Shown here piece after piece: positions 47,229 to 58,299 of a DNA stretch of 64,000 nt. The DNA lies in NCBI GenBank assembly GCA_036250225.1, contig JAPZLL010000065.1, positions 84,287 through 148,286 of the forward strand. The letters run 5' to 3'. Source of the stretch: Cercophora sp. LCS_1 (taxonomy: Eukaryota; Ascomycota; Sordariomycetes; Sordariales; Lasiosphaeriaceae). Every line of letters begins with the position of its first letter. The stretch's first letter is position 1. Made by a program: the position numbers and the translations under genes. Under the pieces are notes generated by a model. The model searched no databases. It was not told the DNA's origin and saw nothing but the letters and a program-made list of their open reading frames with translations.

Positions 47229-47567
47229 TTATCCCAGGCCTATGACACCAACGACGACCTCGCCCCCGGCAGTGACCACACCCTTTTGGTCGTTTCCGTC
47301 GATAACGATCTTGAATCCGGGGCCGTCGCCTCCCCTGGCCAGATTCTGTCCCCATCCCCGTTCATTGGTCAATCCATTCAGGAAGTAGCGGATCACCTTG
47401 GCCCAGCGGTTACACTTTTCATCGTCTTAGACGAGCAATCCTCTCGTGAAGAGACTGCGGTGTTGGTTTCCCGGGAGGGTGGCAACGATGGAAATGTTGA
47501 CCGGGTTCAGATGGTGCGCATCGCATTTGGTCCAGCCCAAATCTTGCCCAAGGCCCTTGAAGTAGGG
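47229..47567 (-). pseudogene. Unidentified broken reading frame
   Basis: Between a TGA (47568-47570) and a TAA (47229-47231) the minus strand reads as plausible protein rich in Trp, Gly, Asn and Cys (YFKGLGQDLGWTKCDAHHLN, then KCNRWAKVIRYFLNGLTNE and GFKIVIDGNDQKGVVTAGGE). It is interrupted only by a TAA at 47427-47429. Both TGA and TAA could come from C-to-T changes of CGA and CAA, as RIP would produce. The opposite strand is also open for 166 codons (47193-47693, GTG start), so which strand was coding is uncertain. I do not recognise the family. Confidence 0.3.
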
Positions 47568-47901
47568 TCAACAGGGTTTGGCGAAGTTCAGAGCATCGCG
47601 AACAGTTCTCCTAACGGCGTGTATAGCTACGAGGGCAGCACGCCGCAAAGGGGTGGGAGTGCGCCTCCCTTGATGTTGAGTAATAGCGGGTAATGAGAAT
47701 ATCAGCTGTGGGTCTCAGCGAACATGGTTTGGTCGTTGTATCTGCTTTTCCTGGTGTTCAGAGCGGAGGACGTCAAGACGCCACTGCAGGCTAAAATTAG
47801 AGATTGATATCGGATGAAGTGCCTTCTAGCGTATCGCTGCTGAGTTCCTTGGTGGAAGAAAAAGACTCAAACATCCCGTATCTCTTCGGACAGATCCGAG
47901 T

Positions 47902-49960
47902 CTACACGCGGCACAACCGCCCATTCTGGGTCTGGACACCCTGTTCCCCATCCTTCACCTCCATCCCTCACTGCCAACAGCCGTAGTGGCATAAAACACA
48001 TGACCGGGATCCCACTTCTTCTTGATTTCCAGCAGCCGACTATAACTCGACCCGTAAAAAGCTTCCTGCCACTTGGGCTCATCAACGTTGGCCTCGTTGA
48101 GATACGCGCCGCCGCCGCTCTCGGGCGCGACGCTCCGAAACAGCGGAATGATATCGTCCCTCGTCTCTATGAACGCCGCTTCAATAGCAGCACGAGAAGG
48201 GGCAGGTGGCTGTGTCGGTGGATGTGCACTCAAAATCAGCATGCTCAGCATCTCACGGAAGGCTGGGTTTACCGCGTTGTCGGCGCCGGATCCAGCCCGC
48301 CTTCTTGGTGCCTGGTGGTAGCCGCGCAGCGTGCGTCCAGCGTCGACGTAAGTTCGCATAGCGTCGAAGGTGGCGTTGAACTTGGCGGGCGACTCCCAGT
48401 TTCGACGAGGGAGGAGCCAGTTGCCGGGTACCACTGTCCCGGTCAGCAATATCTCTCCTAGTAGGAGGAAGTGACTTACTGATCCTTCCGGCACCGTTGA
48501 GAATCACATTGCTTCCCCAGGTAGCATGGTAAGCTGGGTGATGAGCACTGTGCTGTGTGGCGTTTGGTGTGAAAACGATCCCAAGCTCGCGCATGCGGTC
48601 AAACCAGGGTTTGGCCAGGGCCTCAAACGACGCGATGGTATGATTCGGAGCGAAGAATGGTAGGGCTAGGCGTCACAATGTTCCAGAACGAGTACGTTCC
48701 GGCATCGGTGAGCGGAATGGAGAGCTCGACAAACGCTCGGAAGCCTTGCCAAAAGGAATCCCCGGAGATGTTGGCTGATGTCTCAAAGGAGAACTCGGAG
48801 GCGACCACCGGGACCTGGGGATGGACGCGGATAATAACCGACGTGACGATCCCGAACGTACTCCCACCACCACCTCGTAAAGCCCAGAAGAGATCAGGGT
48901 TTTCCTCCGGAGATGCGGTGATGAGGCGACCGTCGGCAGTGACGAGCTCGAGCGCCATGACGTGGTCAGCGGCCATCCCGTACAGCCCGGAAAGGGATGT
49001 GTGGCCGCCTCCTGCGATATATCCACCGGCGTACCCGACGTTCTAGAGTCAGTCAGCATTCTTTTGCTCAACTTTCAAGGGCATTTTGGGAAGGGAAATA
49101 TCCACGTACCTCGCAAATCCCACCCAAAGCACTAACACCATTCCGATCCGCCTCCTCGTAGACCTCCCTGACTGTCACCCCAGCACCAACCTTGGTCGCC
49201 CGGCCTGTGTACCCCGGTATCTCGAGCCGCTCATAGAACTCGATATCCTTCAGGTTATGCGTCCAGACGCTCAAAGCCCCAACACCGTTTGACTTGCCAA
49301 GATAGCAATGCCCCGTATTCTTGATGACCAACCGCAGGTTCGCATTGCGCGCAAAGTTCACCGCCAACTGGATCTGAGCGACACTGCTGACGTTGACAGC
49401 ATACACTGGTGAGCCACCATGTGTGCAAGTTTCGCTTGGGTCTTCGGTCGGCATGCATGTCCGACCTTGGAAGAGGGGCCAGAAAACAGATGTCGGGCCG
49501 TTTTCGCTGATTTCATAAGCGCACGCAATCCCAAAGAAAGATTCAGGAGGTCTCACTGTGTATACTGGTTCGTGAATGCGTCCCTCACTGTGGCACGCAT
49601 TGTTTCGTCGTAGACGCCTAGATTGTTGTAGCAGACTGCGGCGAGTGGGACAGTCTTGATGAGAGCGCCGCCGAGAATGCCACTGAAGGAATCCCAAGTG
49701 GGCGGAGACGGCCAGTTCTCGTCACCAGGGAAGACCTTGCATGCGCCGCTTCTCAAGAGATCGGGGTTTGGAGACGAGCCATTGCCAAATGGGAAGAGAT
49801 AGTTGACGTGCTCGCTGCCCTTGCTGTTGAGAAGAGTCGAGAGACTTTCGTCGGTTAGTACATTGACTTCGTAGTCGAACAGCGGGTGGCTTTGGGCAGC
49901 ATGAGCTGAGGAGGATAATGACGACACGACGGCGACGCCGAGAAAACTGATGGCATACAT
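47902..49960 (-). pseudogene. Secreted berberine-bridge-type FAD oxidoreductase, frameshifted
   Basis: Exons 49566-49960, 49110-49506, 48480-49042 and 47902-48433 with canonical introns rebuild a BBE-like oxidase. It has a signal peptide (MYAISFLGVAVVSSLSSSAHA), an FAD-binding PCMH domain with VIKNTGHCYLG (the histidine is the usual covalent flavin site) and VGYAGGYIAGGGHTSLSG, a substrate domain, and the C-terminal BBE motif NEANVDEPKWQEAFYGSSYSRL. Two lesions are visible. Near 48,655-48,665 the frame shifts between FWNIVTPS and LPFFAPNHT, and about eight residues normally found there are missing, so a small deletion is likely. Near 47,955 one base appears lost so that GSEGW runs into a stop instead of continuing to NGRLCRV. 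Intact relatives oxidise alkaloids, sugars or polyketides outside the cell. Confidence 0.75.
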
Positions 49961-50513
49961 GATGAAGACAGTCCGCGCTTAGAGACTTTCTTGTCAGTCG
50001 ATTCCATGAGCGGGGTAGGGGGGATATATAGCCTCTTTTTCTTCTCTCGACTTGACTGGCAACCATGTCCCTGTCCTGGAAGCCGTGCATAGTCCCATCC
50101 ACCAACCTTTCTGACTAGATAGCGTATAGACGGCCTGAAAGCCATTGCCGGGATCCGAAGGCGAATGCGAAGGTCAGTGAACTTGCTCATGGTGGGAAAA
50201 CCTGCTCGCCACATTCCACGTAGTAGCCGGGTCGGTAAATGCTTGGCTTTGGTTGAGACGATCCAATCTTGTCGCATGATTTGGGCGTTGATCTGGTCAA
50301 GACGCGGGCCGGACCGGGATGAAAGGGGGTTCATTGAGTACCTGCCGACCCCCCGAATGCTGCCTGGCGATCTCTCGGATTTCATGGTAGCACCGCATTT
50401 TGGAGAATCCGACGGTAAAGGACCTTTCACCTAGCTTGTGAAGCTATCAAAGTTACGAAAGAGGCCTCGAGGTGGGAAATTGATCACGATTGGGAGATTG
50501 ACACAGATGCACG
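49961..50513. other. Intergenic region, no supported gene
   Basis: Promoter side of the oxidase pseudogene and downstream side of the truncated NB-ARC gene. Nothing recognisable. Confidence 0.45.
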
Positions 50514-51479
50514 TCATTGAGGCTTAACAAGAGATAGTATTTGCAATTCTTCCAGCGCATCAGAAAGTCTGAGTGAGCAAGTTGTTAGCTAACAGAGTGT
50601 GACAGACAGAATACCGAAAGTGGAGAAACGCACTTGATCACATCGGTGCACCACGGGAGCTCCTGAGCGAGGCCTTTCGGATCGCTGGGTCGCAAAAGAC
50701 TCTCGGGTATTCTGTCTGCACTGCAGAACGAGATGACGGAAAGCAAAGAGCTTCCGTGCTGGCTGAGGTTCTGGAATGACAGCTGCCAGACAGGACCGAT
50801 GCCATTCTGGCCAAATTCGGGGGCGCGATCATAGACTTCTACCAGCTGTGCAGTCGTCCAGCTACGCCGATGGATAACGCCGCCCATTCTAGCCAGTGCC
50901 AATGCGTGGCCACTGAGTCTCTCGGAGAGCCCCAATGCCGACTGGGACTGGTTGGCCAGAAGATCGGCGCGGATATGATCAGAGAGGAGATGGAGGAGAG
51001 ACTGTGAGCCTGTTTGCGTGTCCCAAGGCTCAACTTCGATGCCAGCGTCGACAGGCTCATATGCGAGATTCGTGTTGCGAGTGGTAATGAGGGCGTGGCC
51101 ACTCGCTGCCGGGCTCGGCCAGTGCGCGTCCAGGACATCGAAGCTCTCGACGTTGTCGTACACAATCAGCCACTTGGCTTCTATGGAGGTCGTTAGTGTC
51201 GTGGTTCTGGAGGGTGGGGATGGAAAGGGACGAACTGGTCTGTTGCAACCATGTCAGAACAAGCAAGCGGTTGTCTTCGTGGTTGTGAGGCACGTAGCCT
51301 TCCAGCTGAAGGCTTGCTGCGATGGCCGTAAAACTCTGCTTGACCTTCATTTTGCTCTCCGCCTCCACCCAGAGCACCGCATTGACCTTTCGTTTGGTGG
51401 ACTGAGCATGGGCGTACTTTATCGCAACGTGTGTCTTGCCTACCCCGGCCATGCCGTACAGCGCGATCGAGCGGAACGT
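50514..51479 (-). pseudogene. Truncated NB-ARC (STAND) gene fragment
   Basis: Exons 51236-51479, 50634-51180 and 50514-50568 join in frame. The first begins at an acceptor (CGCAG) and encodes a P-loop (IALYGMAGVGKTHVAIKYA). The second starts AKWLIVYDNVESFD (Walker B) and continues through GHALITTRNTN (sensor) and a helical lid/winged-helix region (LSERLSGHALALARMGG). The third ends ALEELQILSLVKPQ and stops at TGA. No start codon or N-terminal effector domain could be placed upstream, and the C-terminal repeat region expected after the winged helix is absent. It is thus a 320-residue core only, a 5'- and 3'-truncated STAND gene. It is distinct in sequence from the other STAND gene 6 kb away, so not a tandem duplicate of recent origin. 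Confidence 0.65.
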
Positions 51480-51499
51480 CTGCGCGGACACAATATCTC

Positions 51500-54400
51500 A
51501 CAGCAAAGGGCTCCCGATTCCGTGTTCAAGATGAAGCCAATCGACTGCCAACATGTCTTGGTCTTGTGTTTTTCTAGAATGAGCAAGAGAAAGGCTGGGT
51601 GTGATTGCCCGTAGCTGAGACGTACAAAAATAAGGATTGATAAGAATGAGTGGTGATGAATCCACTGGATGAACCAACGGGGAGTTATGTTAACCAGTGC
51701 TGTCGTCAATTCTATATTTGGCCTAAAGATCACCGCCCCTCTCCATCGGCCACATCCTTTCAGCCCAACATCCCCTACTCATCATACAGTTCATGGACCA
51801 GCAGTTTACCAAAGTCAAAGTGGTGTGGTAAGCGTAGAGCTACGCACCTTCTACCCTCGCAGTCAAGATAAGGTAGACCATGGCGCGAACCCGAATTAGA
51901 CCCACGCACCGTTTTGGGGCGAGGAACCACCAACAAGCTTGGTCCGTTGGTGATTCGACTGCCGACAAATTGGCACGGAATGACGTGACAGGCCCGGGGC
52001 CATCGCAAGGGTCCGAACCCGGAATCTCCGAGCACGTTTCACCTGATATCGTCCCTGGAAAAGAAACCGTGCCTCTTTGGAGGCTTCATTCTGTGCATGG
52101 CCCCCGCCAACAGCCATCACCATCATCACCACTTCCAGCGATGTTGAAGATGGTGTGCGCGCATTTGGATTCAGGGGATCAAGAAAACCTAAAACAAGAA
52201 ACACCAGACCCAAAGCATTCCATGGTTGATGGGTGGTCTACCCCGGCTCGTAATCCCAGACATCACGGGTCCGTCGCGAGCCCGACTGGATATTTGTGGA
52301 ACGGTCAACGTGTGGGGGTTGGCTGCAAAAGTACTGGGCGCTTAGGGTCTTGCCTAGTATTTTCCTTTGCTTACTGTAAGGGAATGGACGGGATGGTACT
52401 AGTGTTTGTGGGTTGGTGCCTCATGGTCGCATTATCAGTTCTCACTTTTAGGTCCTGGTTCCAGGGAATCGGGAGATCGACACGGTGGCAGACTGTGGCA
52501 TGCGCAAGGGGACGGCGAGGCAGAGTTTCGTCTAGACTGGGAAGGATCCAAGGAGGGCGACGGGACGGGAGTCGTCGGGGAATAAAAAGTTGGGCTGGAG
52601 TTGTGCTGATTGGATGGGGCCGGCTATCTTGGGGGCACGGAAGTGGGTGGGCGGCGTGGTTGGGATTGAGAGAAATTGACGGATTCGGGAGTTGCAAGAC
52701 GGAAAAGGCTGGCACTGACTGACTGATTGGGGTGTCGGCGTCTGGCGAGGTTGGTTTTCGGGCCGGATATCCAGTGAGGAAGGCGCAATCGCGTCGCTCA
52801 GCAAGTCATGTTGCAGTCAAGCAATTGGCCCTCGAACGATGCAGCATCAGTGAGCTTGTTGATCCTCTGGCTCGTGCAAGAAGGCTAAGAACCTGACCTC
52901 AGACGGGCCGTCTGTTGTGCTGGGCGGGAGTCTGGCGGGTGGGGTGGGAGCTGCCTGTTGACGACGAGAATGACGGGCAATTGGCCCACAAGCCGCCGAT
53001 GGGATATTTTTGGGTATCACAGAGTCACGTGATGTGCTTGGCGTCCACTGGAGCTGCCTAATTTGCCCCCTTCTCGCATTTTGCCCGCATTCATCCCCGC
53101 TGCGCCGTCCAAGAATAACCCCGCCAAGATTAGCACCGCGTTGTTTGTCGCGGGCAAATATTGCGAGAGATGAACAGATCCTGACCGAGCACTGAGCAAT
53201 CGCCGTCGCTTGCAGCAATTGGCTGCCCTGTCTGACGATGCACATGTTGATTCCATTTCGCACGACACCCCACGCCGACGAGGATGCCTCTCCTGGAGTT
53301 TCGGGGACCAGAGGCTGGGACCAAAGCTGGTGGGGAGCTTATTTTGGCAGCAGCTCGTCCGAATGGAGGCCGCTGGTCAGCGGCAACTTACAAGCTAGGT
53401 AGCTTCGAGTCATCGCAACGTTTCGAGATGTCTTGAGCAACGCGCACAAGAAGTGGCAACTGAAGGACTGAGCGGACGCCTACTTTGCGTGACTGTCGTC
53501 GCTGCACGGCGCCTGACCACCCGGCGCTTTTTTCCAGCTCCCCGGCGGAAGAAGCCATCCGTGGTTCAGGTCGACTCTTGGTCACACAGCACGCCGCGCT
53601 GTTGCGGTCACCGCTGGACGGCCCGTTCAGTGGGTGGGTCCGCCACAGCGCCCTCCCCACACTGCGGTTGCTCCCCTCCCTCCCTCTCAAACAGACGCGC
53701 GTGTGGGCGCCCAGCGTGCCCGGATGCAACCTCCTGCGCAGCCGCACTCGATTCCAGGTTCTGGGCCGCAAACATGCGTCGATCGTGTTCGCGACACCGG
53801 TAAACACCAGAACCACGAGGCCGATCCCGCAAAGACTGCGCCGTAGATCACGAACATGCAGGGCGCTGCCAGAGCCCAGTGTCACGTTCTTCAGCATGAT
53901 CCGAATTCCAGGTAGTCGGCCGGTCCTGTGCGCCCTCGAGTGGGGGTTCTTTGTTGAGCTTCTGGAACAGCCATGGCGCTATTCCTGTGCGTCCACAACC
54001 TCGATGCCGGTCCGCTTCCAAAAAGATTCGTTGCGGCAGCAAATGGGCGTGCTATGAGAGCTGCCTTCGTACTCGTCCGGACCCTGGCAGGGCCTTAACC
54101 CGGGTGTTAACACAATATGCACCCGCACATGGCCCGTCTTGGTACGTACCGCGTCTGCAAATATCCTGCATGGGCCGATGCACCCCTGCCTTGGTTCTGA
54201 TCCAGCCTCCGCAACTGTTACGCTACCACAGAGAAGCCCCGCGGACAGCTACATCGCGCTTGTCGCCTATGCAAGGCACTACCAAGTAGATAGCCGAACG
54301 ATACCATCATCTATCCACGTTTTTGTCCTATTTCGGGATGAGGCAGCCCCTGTCCGGACACGCTGCCGACCCGTGTCGTCCGTCATGGTGGCAGCTTCTG

Positions 54401-54797
54401 GATCAGGATATATTCTGAGCATGGTGCCGTCGTTGGCTGCACGAGTCTGGCGTATTATCTCTACCAAAGGATTTCATCACATCTTTTTCTATTTTTCCTT
54501 CTGTTGGGTTATCTCGTGATAGATGTCTCGTTGTTTCCTATATCTCCTAGCATGATTGGACCGGCCTGTCTACGTTGCTAATATAAAGAACACTGTCTCC
54601 GTCGTCATCGCCACTTCTCAGTCATCATCAACACGGACCAGCGAAAGTTTACTTGAAACTTGTCGTCTGATTCAGACTCCTCCTCTCCGCCAAGGAGTGT
54701 TGCGTTGCGTCTTTTGTTTTTTTTTTCCTTTGGCTGTAAGACATCCCGGCATGACATGACCCCAGTCGCTGACCGCTTGCAGACACATACACACACA
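51500..54797. other. Three-kilobase region with no supported gene
   Basis: The longest frame (51880-52722, +, 280 codons) has a G/R/W-rich composition and a single hydrophobic run; it looks like chance translation of G-rich sequence. A minus frame at 53388-53897 is Arg/Gly-rich without motifs. The final 250 bases are T-rich and probably the promoter and leader of the next gene. Confidence 0.45.
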
Positions 54798-56858
54798 ATG
54801 CCTGTCTCAAGGAGTCTCTCTTATCCCCGGCGGACCACCTCGCCTTCGCCGGCACGAACCCCTTCCGGGTATTGGTCCGAGTTTACACAATGGCAGGCTC
54901 GCAGGGCAGCCATGGCACCCAACCCGCCTCCGCTTCCCAACGTGGAGGACCTCAGCGACTGCGAGTCGGACGTGACGGAGGAGCCCAGCGACACATACAT
55001 CACCCGCCCCACACGGGCTTTCTTTCTCGGCATCCGGGCCAGTCGGCTCATCACGCCCGGCGATCTCGAGGCTGGCAGGTTAGCATCTCGGTTGGGGTCA
55101 CGGAACCAGTCGACGGAAACACTGGTGGATGATCTTGTCTACGACTCGGAGGAGAAGCCCAAGGCAAAGGGGGACGTCAAAACACTCCTCCCCGATGTTG
55201 ACCCGCTCGAGTTCCACGGGCTCAGTCGCGCACCGCTGCCTCCCAAGCAGGGCTCCCGTCTTTACCGATACCTCCGATGGAATTTCGGGTCTGTTTACCG
55301 TCGCATCTTTTGTCTCGCTTTCCTTGGCAACGTTGCCGCTATCGCCTACTTTGCCATTCAGTCATTTCTCACCGGTGTGCGTATGCTTTCGTATCAACAA
55401 GCTGGCATCGCCGTCACGGCCAACATCCTCGCCGTCATCCTGGTGCGCAACGAGCACCTCGTCAATGCGCTCTTCTGGGTCTTTGGGACATGGTCCAACA
55501 AGCTCCCGCTCTGGGCTCGCAAGCTTGTCGCCAAGGTGTACTCGTACGGCGGCATCCACAGCGGGTGCGCCGTGGCGGGGACATTCTGGTACATTGCCTT
55601 CCTCATCCTCCTGACTCTGGATGTCCAGGCCAAGGGCCCTCTGTCGGTGGTGAGCAGCTGGATCTACTTTGTCAGCTATTTCATTGTCTTTCTGCTCATC
55701 TCCATGTGCATCTCGGCGCACCCGCGGATCCGCGTGCTCATGCACAACTGGTTCGAGGGCATCCACCGCTACATGGGCTGGCTCGCTGTTCTTCTCTTTT
55801 GGGCTCAAAACATTCTTCTCGCCGTCGACGCCAGCTACACAACCAGCGTCAGCGTCGGCAATGCTCTCCTCGTCTCGCCCAACTTTTGGATGCTCATCAT
55901 CATCACCCTCCTTGTCATCTACCCCTGGACTCGCATGCGTCTTCGCGACGTCGAGGCCGAGGTCCTGTCGGAGCACTGCGTCAAGCTCAACTTCAACTAC
56001 CGCGACGTGCACTACGGCCAAGCCATCCGTCTCACCGACGCACCCCTCAGCGAGACCCACGCATTTGGCGTCATTCCCTACCCAGCCGCGCCCAAGCCCA
56101 TCGTCCACTGCGACGGCTGCCAATGCGGCCAACACAACGCCGAGCCCGCCCGCGACAGCGCCTTCATGATGAGCCCGGCCCTGTCGACCGACAGCATGTT
56201 CGAAAAGACATCCCGCACCAGCACGCCTATCCCCAAGGCCTCGGTCTCAGACCTCAAGAAACCCGCCCCCGCCACTACAACACCGGGCCTCTCCCACGCC
56301 GGCGAGCGCGGCTTCTCCGTCATCGTCTCCAACGCAGGCGACTGGACCAAGAAAATCATCCGCGACCCGCCCAAGAAGATCTACACCCGCGGCACCCCAC
56401 AGTTCGGTGTCATGCGCGTAGCAGGTCTCTTCGAGCCCTGCATCATCATCGCCACCGGCTCCGGCATTGCCCCTTGCTTGTCTCTGTTTGTCCAAAAACC
56501 AGACCACCCCGTGCGCATCATCTGGTCGACCAAGAACCCAGTTGAGACCTACGGCCAAGCGGTCATCGACTTGCTCTACAAGACGGATCCGCGCGCGATC
56601 ATCATCGATACAAGCAAGGGCGTGAACAAGCGGCCTGACTTGGTCAAGATTGCGTATCGCGTGTGGGAGCAGAGCCAGAACGAGGGACCGCAGGATTATC
56701 GGTGTCTTGAAGGGCGGAGGAACACGAGTGGGAGAGACAAGAGCGTGGGGCAGTGTGAGGCGGTGGTGATCATTAGTAATCAAAAGGTTACCAAGAAGGT
56801 GGTGTATGGGTTGGAGAGTCGGGGGGTTCCGACTTTCGGGGCTATTTTTGATTCGTAG
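54798..56858 (+). CDS. Ferric-reductase-like integral membrane protein (NPS12-type)
   Basis: A single-exon frame of 686 residues from the ATG at 54798 (an earlier in-frame opening at 54660 is not an ATG). Residues 1-160 are cytosolic and Ser/Pro/Asp-rich. Six hydrophobic helices follow (e.g. IFCLAFLGNVAAIAYFAIQS, FWYIAFLILLTL, WMLIIITLLVIY) with conserved histidines in GGIHSGCAVAGT and HNWFEGIHRYMGW, a spacing reminiscent of haem-binding ferric reductase/NOX cores. The C-terminal half has an FNR-like organisation: a beta-barrel-like part with a ~100-residue Ser/Pro insertion (residues ~430-530), PQFGVMRVAGLFEPCIIIATGSGIAPCLSLFV (dinucleotide loop) and VPTFGAIFDS at the end. It resembles, from memory, fungal membrane proteins annotated as NPS12-like. 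The electron acceptor is unknown; the flavin-binding arginine motif is not obvious. Confidence 0.75.
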   Translation: MPVSRSLSYPRRTTSPSPARTPSGYWSEFTQWQARRAAMAPNPPPLPNVEDLSDCESDVTEEPSDTYITRPTRAFFLGIRASRLITPGDLEAGRLASRLGSRNQSTETLVDDLVYDSEEKPKAKGDVKTLLPDVDPLEFHGLSRAPLPPKQGSRLYRYLRWNFGSVYRRIFCLAFLGNVAAIAYFAIQSFLTGVRMLSYQQAGIAVTANILAVILVRNEHLVNALFWVFGTWSNKLPLWARKLVAKVYSYGGIHSGCAVAGTFWYIAFLILLTLDVQAKGPLSVVSSWIYFVSYFIVFLLISMCISAHPRIRVLMHNWFEGIHRYMGWLAVLLFWAQNILLAVDASYTTSVSVGNALLVSPNFWMLIIITLLVIYPWTRMRLRDVEAEVLSEHCVKLNFNYRDVHYGQAIRLTDAPLSETHAFGVIPYPAAPKPIVHCDGCQCGQHNAEPARDSAFMMSPALSTDSMFEKTSRTSTPIPKASVSDLKKPAPATTTPGLSHAGERGFSVIVSNAGDWTKKIIRDPPKKIYTRGTPQFGVMRVAGLFEPCIIIATGSGIAPCLSLFVQKPDHPVRIIWSTKNPVETYGQAVIDLLYKTDPRAIIIDTSKGVNKRPDLVKIAYRVWEQSQNEGPQDYRCLEGRRNTSGRDKSVGQCEAVVIISNQKVTKKVVYGLESRGVPTFGAIFDS

Positions 56859-58299
56859 GGGAGAACTGGGTGTTGGGGCTTGAGAGGGTGGAGGGAGTGT
56901 TGTAGGGTACCTAATTTCCTTGTTGTCCTGGTGGGGTCACTTTTCTTTTCTTTGTATCTATTTCTTGGATGGATGGGGTTGGGCTATTTTTTTTTTCATG
57001 TCTCCTTACAACACTCGTTTGGAGGGTTATCATGGGACTCTTTTTGTATGACCAGGACGGGGGCAGGACATGACACACTCGTTAGATGGGGGACCGCGTG
57101 GTCTAATCTACGATTTTGATGAATTTTGAGGACTAGAGACAGCGCGTTGTGATGATTGATGTTTCTGTGAAGATGAAGAGTGATGTCTTGGTCAAGTTTG
57201 AGACGCGATGCAAACATCAACGATACTAAATCCTCTCGCATTACCCCTGCAGACTTTTGGCTCAACTCTTCGTGGGTGACTACCTACAGGTAAGTACCGA
57301 CAAACTTGACGGAATCTCGAATCAAAATATTCCCCGTCCTCCTTCTGCGTCCCACAATGCCAATTCATTGTATTCGATCATCCCATCGAGATCGTGGGTC
57401 ACAGATCTCATCACATCTCGAATCTCAAATACCCACTCCCCGCACCACACCCGTCGCACCCGTCCCGTCCGTCCCGCGTCGCACCCATCCAACACGACAT
57501 GAACTAGACCCACCCGGCCTATTTCCTCATATTGCTTGAAGGTTAATTGCTTACCAAATCGGCGGCCAACAAACCAGACCACCCGAATCTGCCTGACCAT
57601 GCACGTACAATGACCGATATTAACCCGGGTAAATACTGCCCAGTATTTCCTATTCCTGCCCGTCTGAGCGGACAGTGCATTGTATACTGCTGTGGGCTAA
57701 AAATGGCTGTGCCGCATCGGATCGGGCACATTGGATGATGACATGCGTTCCGGGAATGGGAGGTTCCGGCGGGTGGGTTATTAGTATTGGTCTGGCGTTT
57801 TTGTATTGGTGATAATGTCGGTGAGTTGATGATGGGATTAGAGAGATATGGGGTGGTGGTGATTCTGATGGTGGATGGTGTTGTTTTGGGTGTGGGTGGT
57901 CTTGGATTAAACGCTGGAACTTATAAAGCTCCTGAAATGAGCCCCTGATGAGGGATAACAAATGAGGTGTAAACCATGAATGAACAAAGGGATGTGGCTT
58001 GGCATTTGGTTTGGGACTTCAGTGACGTCGTGTTGGGAGACATGCTTCGTATGGAGTGGCCTTGTCCAATTTCAAGGTGACTTGAGACATTGGCCGGATT
58101 GGGCAAGGTGGAGTTTGTTTGTGGGCATGGTGCTCCATAACAAAGATGAGGAATGCTGGGCTGGTTTGTGGTGAGCTGAAGACAAAGAATTGACTTGGTT
58201 TGGGCTCACATTGAAAAGGCGTGCAGTCCTCTGAAGCAACTCTTTTCCGTTCAGCTCGGGTTGCCAAATGCTCAAGTGCATCTCCGTAAAACAGACGCC
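56859..58299. other. Intergenic region, no supported gene
   Basis: 1.4 kb with short frames only. A poly-T run lies near 56,986-56,997, probably in the 3' UTR of the membrane protein gene. The rest shows nothing recognisable. Confidence 0.5.

Noticed and set aside
51880..52722. 280-codon + ORF with an ATG
   Set aside because: Composition is Gly/Arg/Trp-heavy with no structure or motif; it looks like chance translation of G-rich DNA.
55277..56545. 422-codon + ORF overlapping the ferric-reductase-like gene
   Set aside because: A His/Arg/Pro-rich shifted reading of a GC-rich coding exon; the overlapping 686-residue frame has the membrane helices and motifs.
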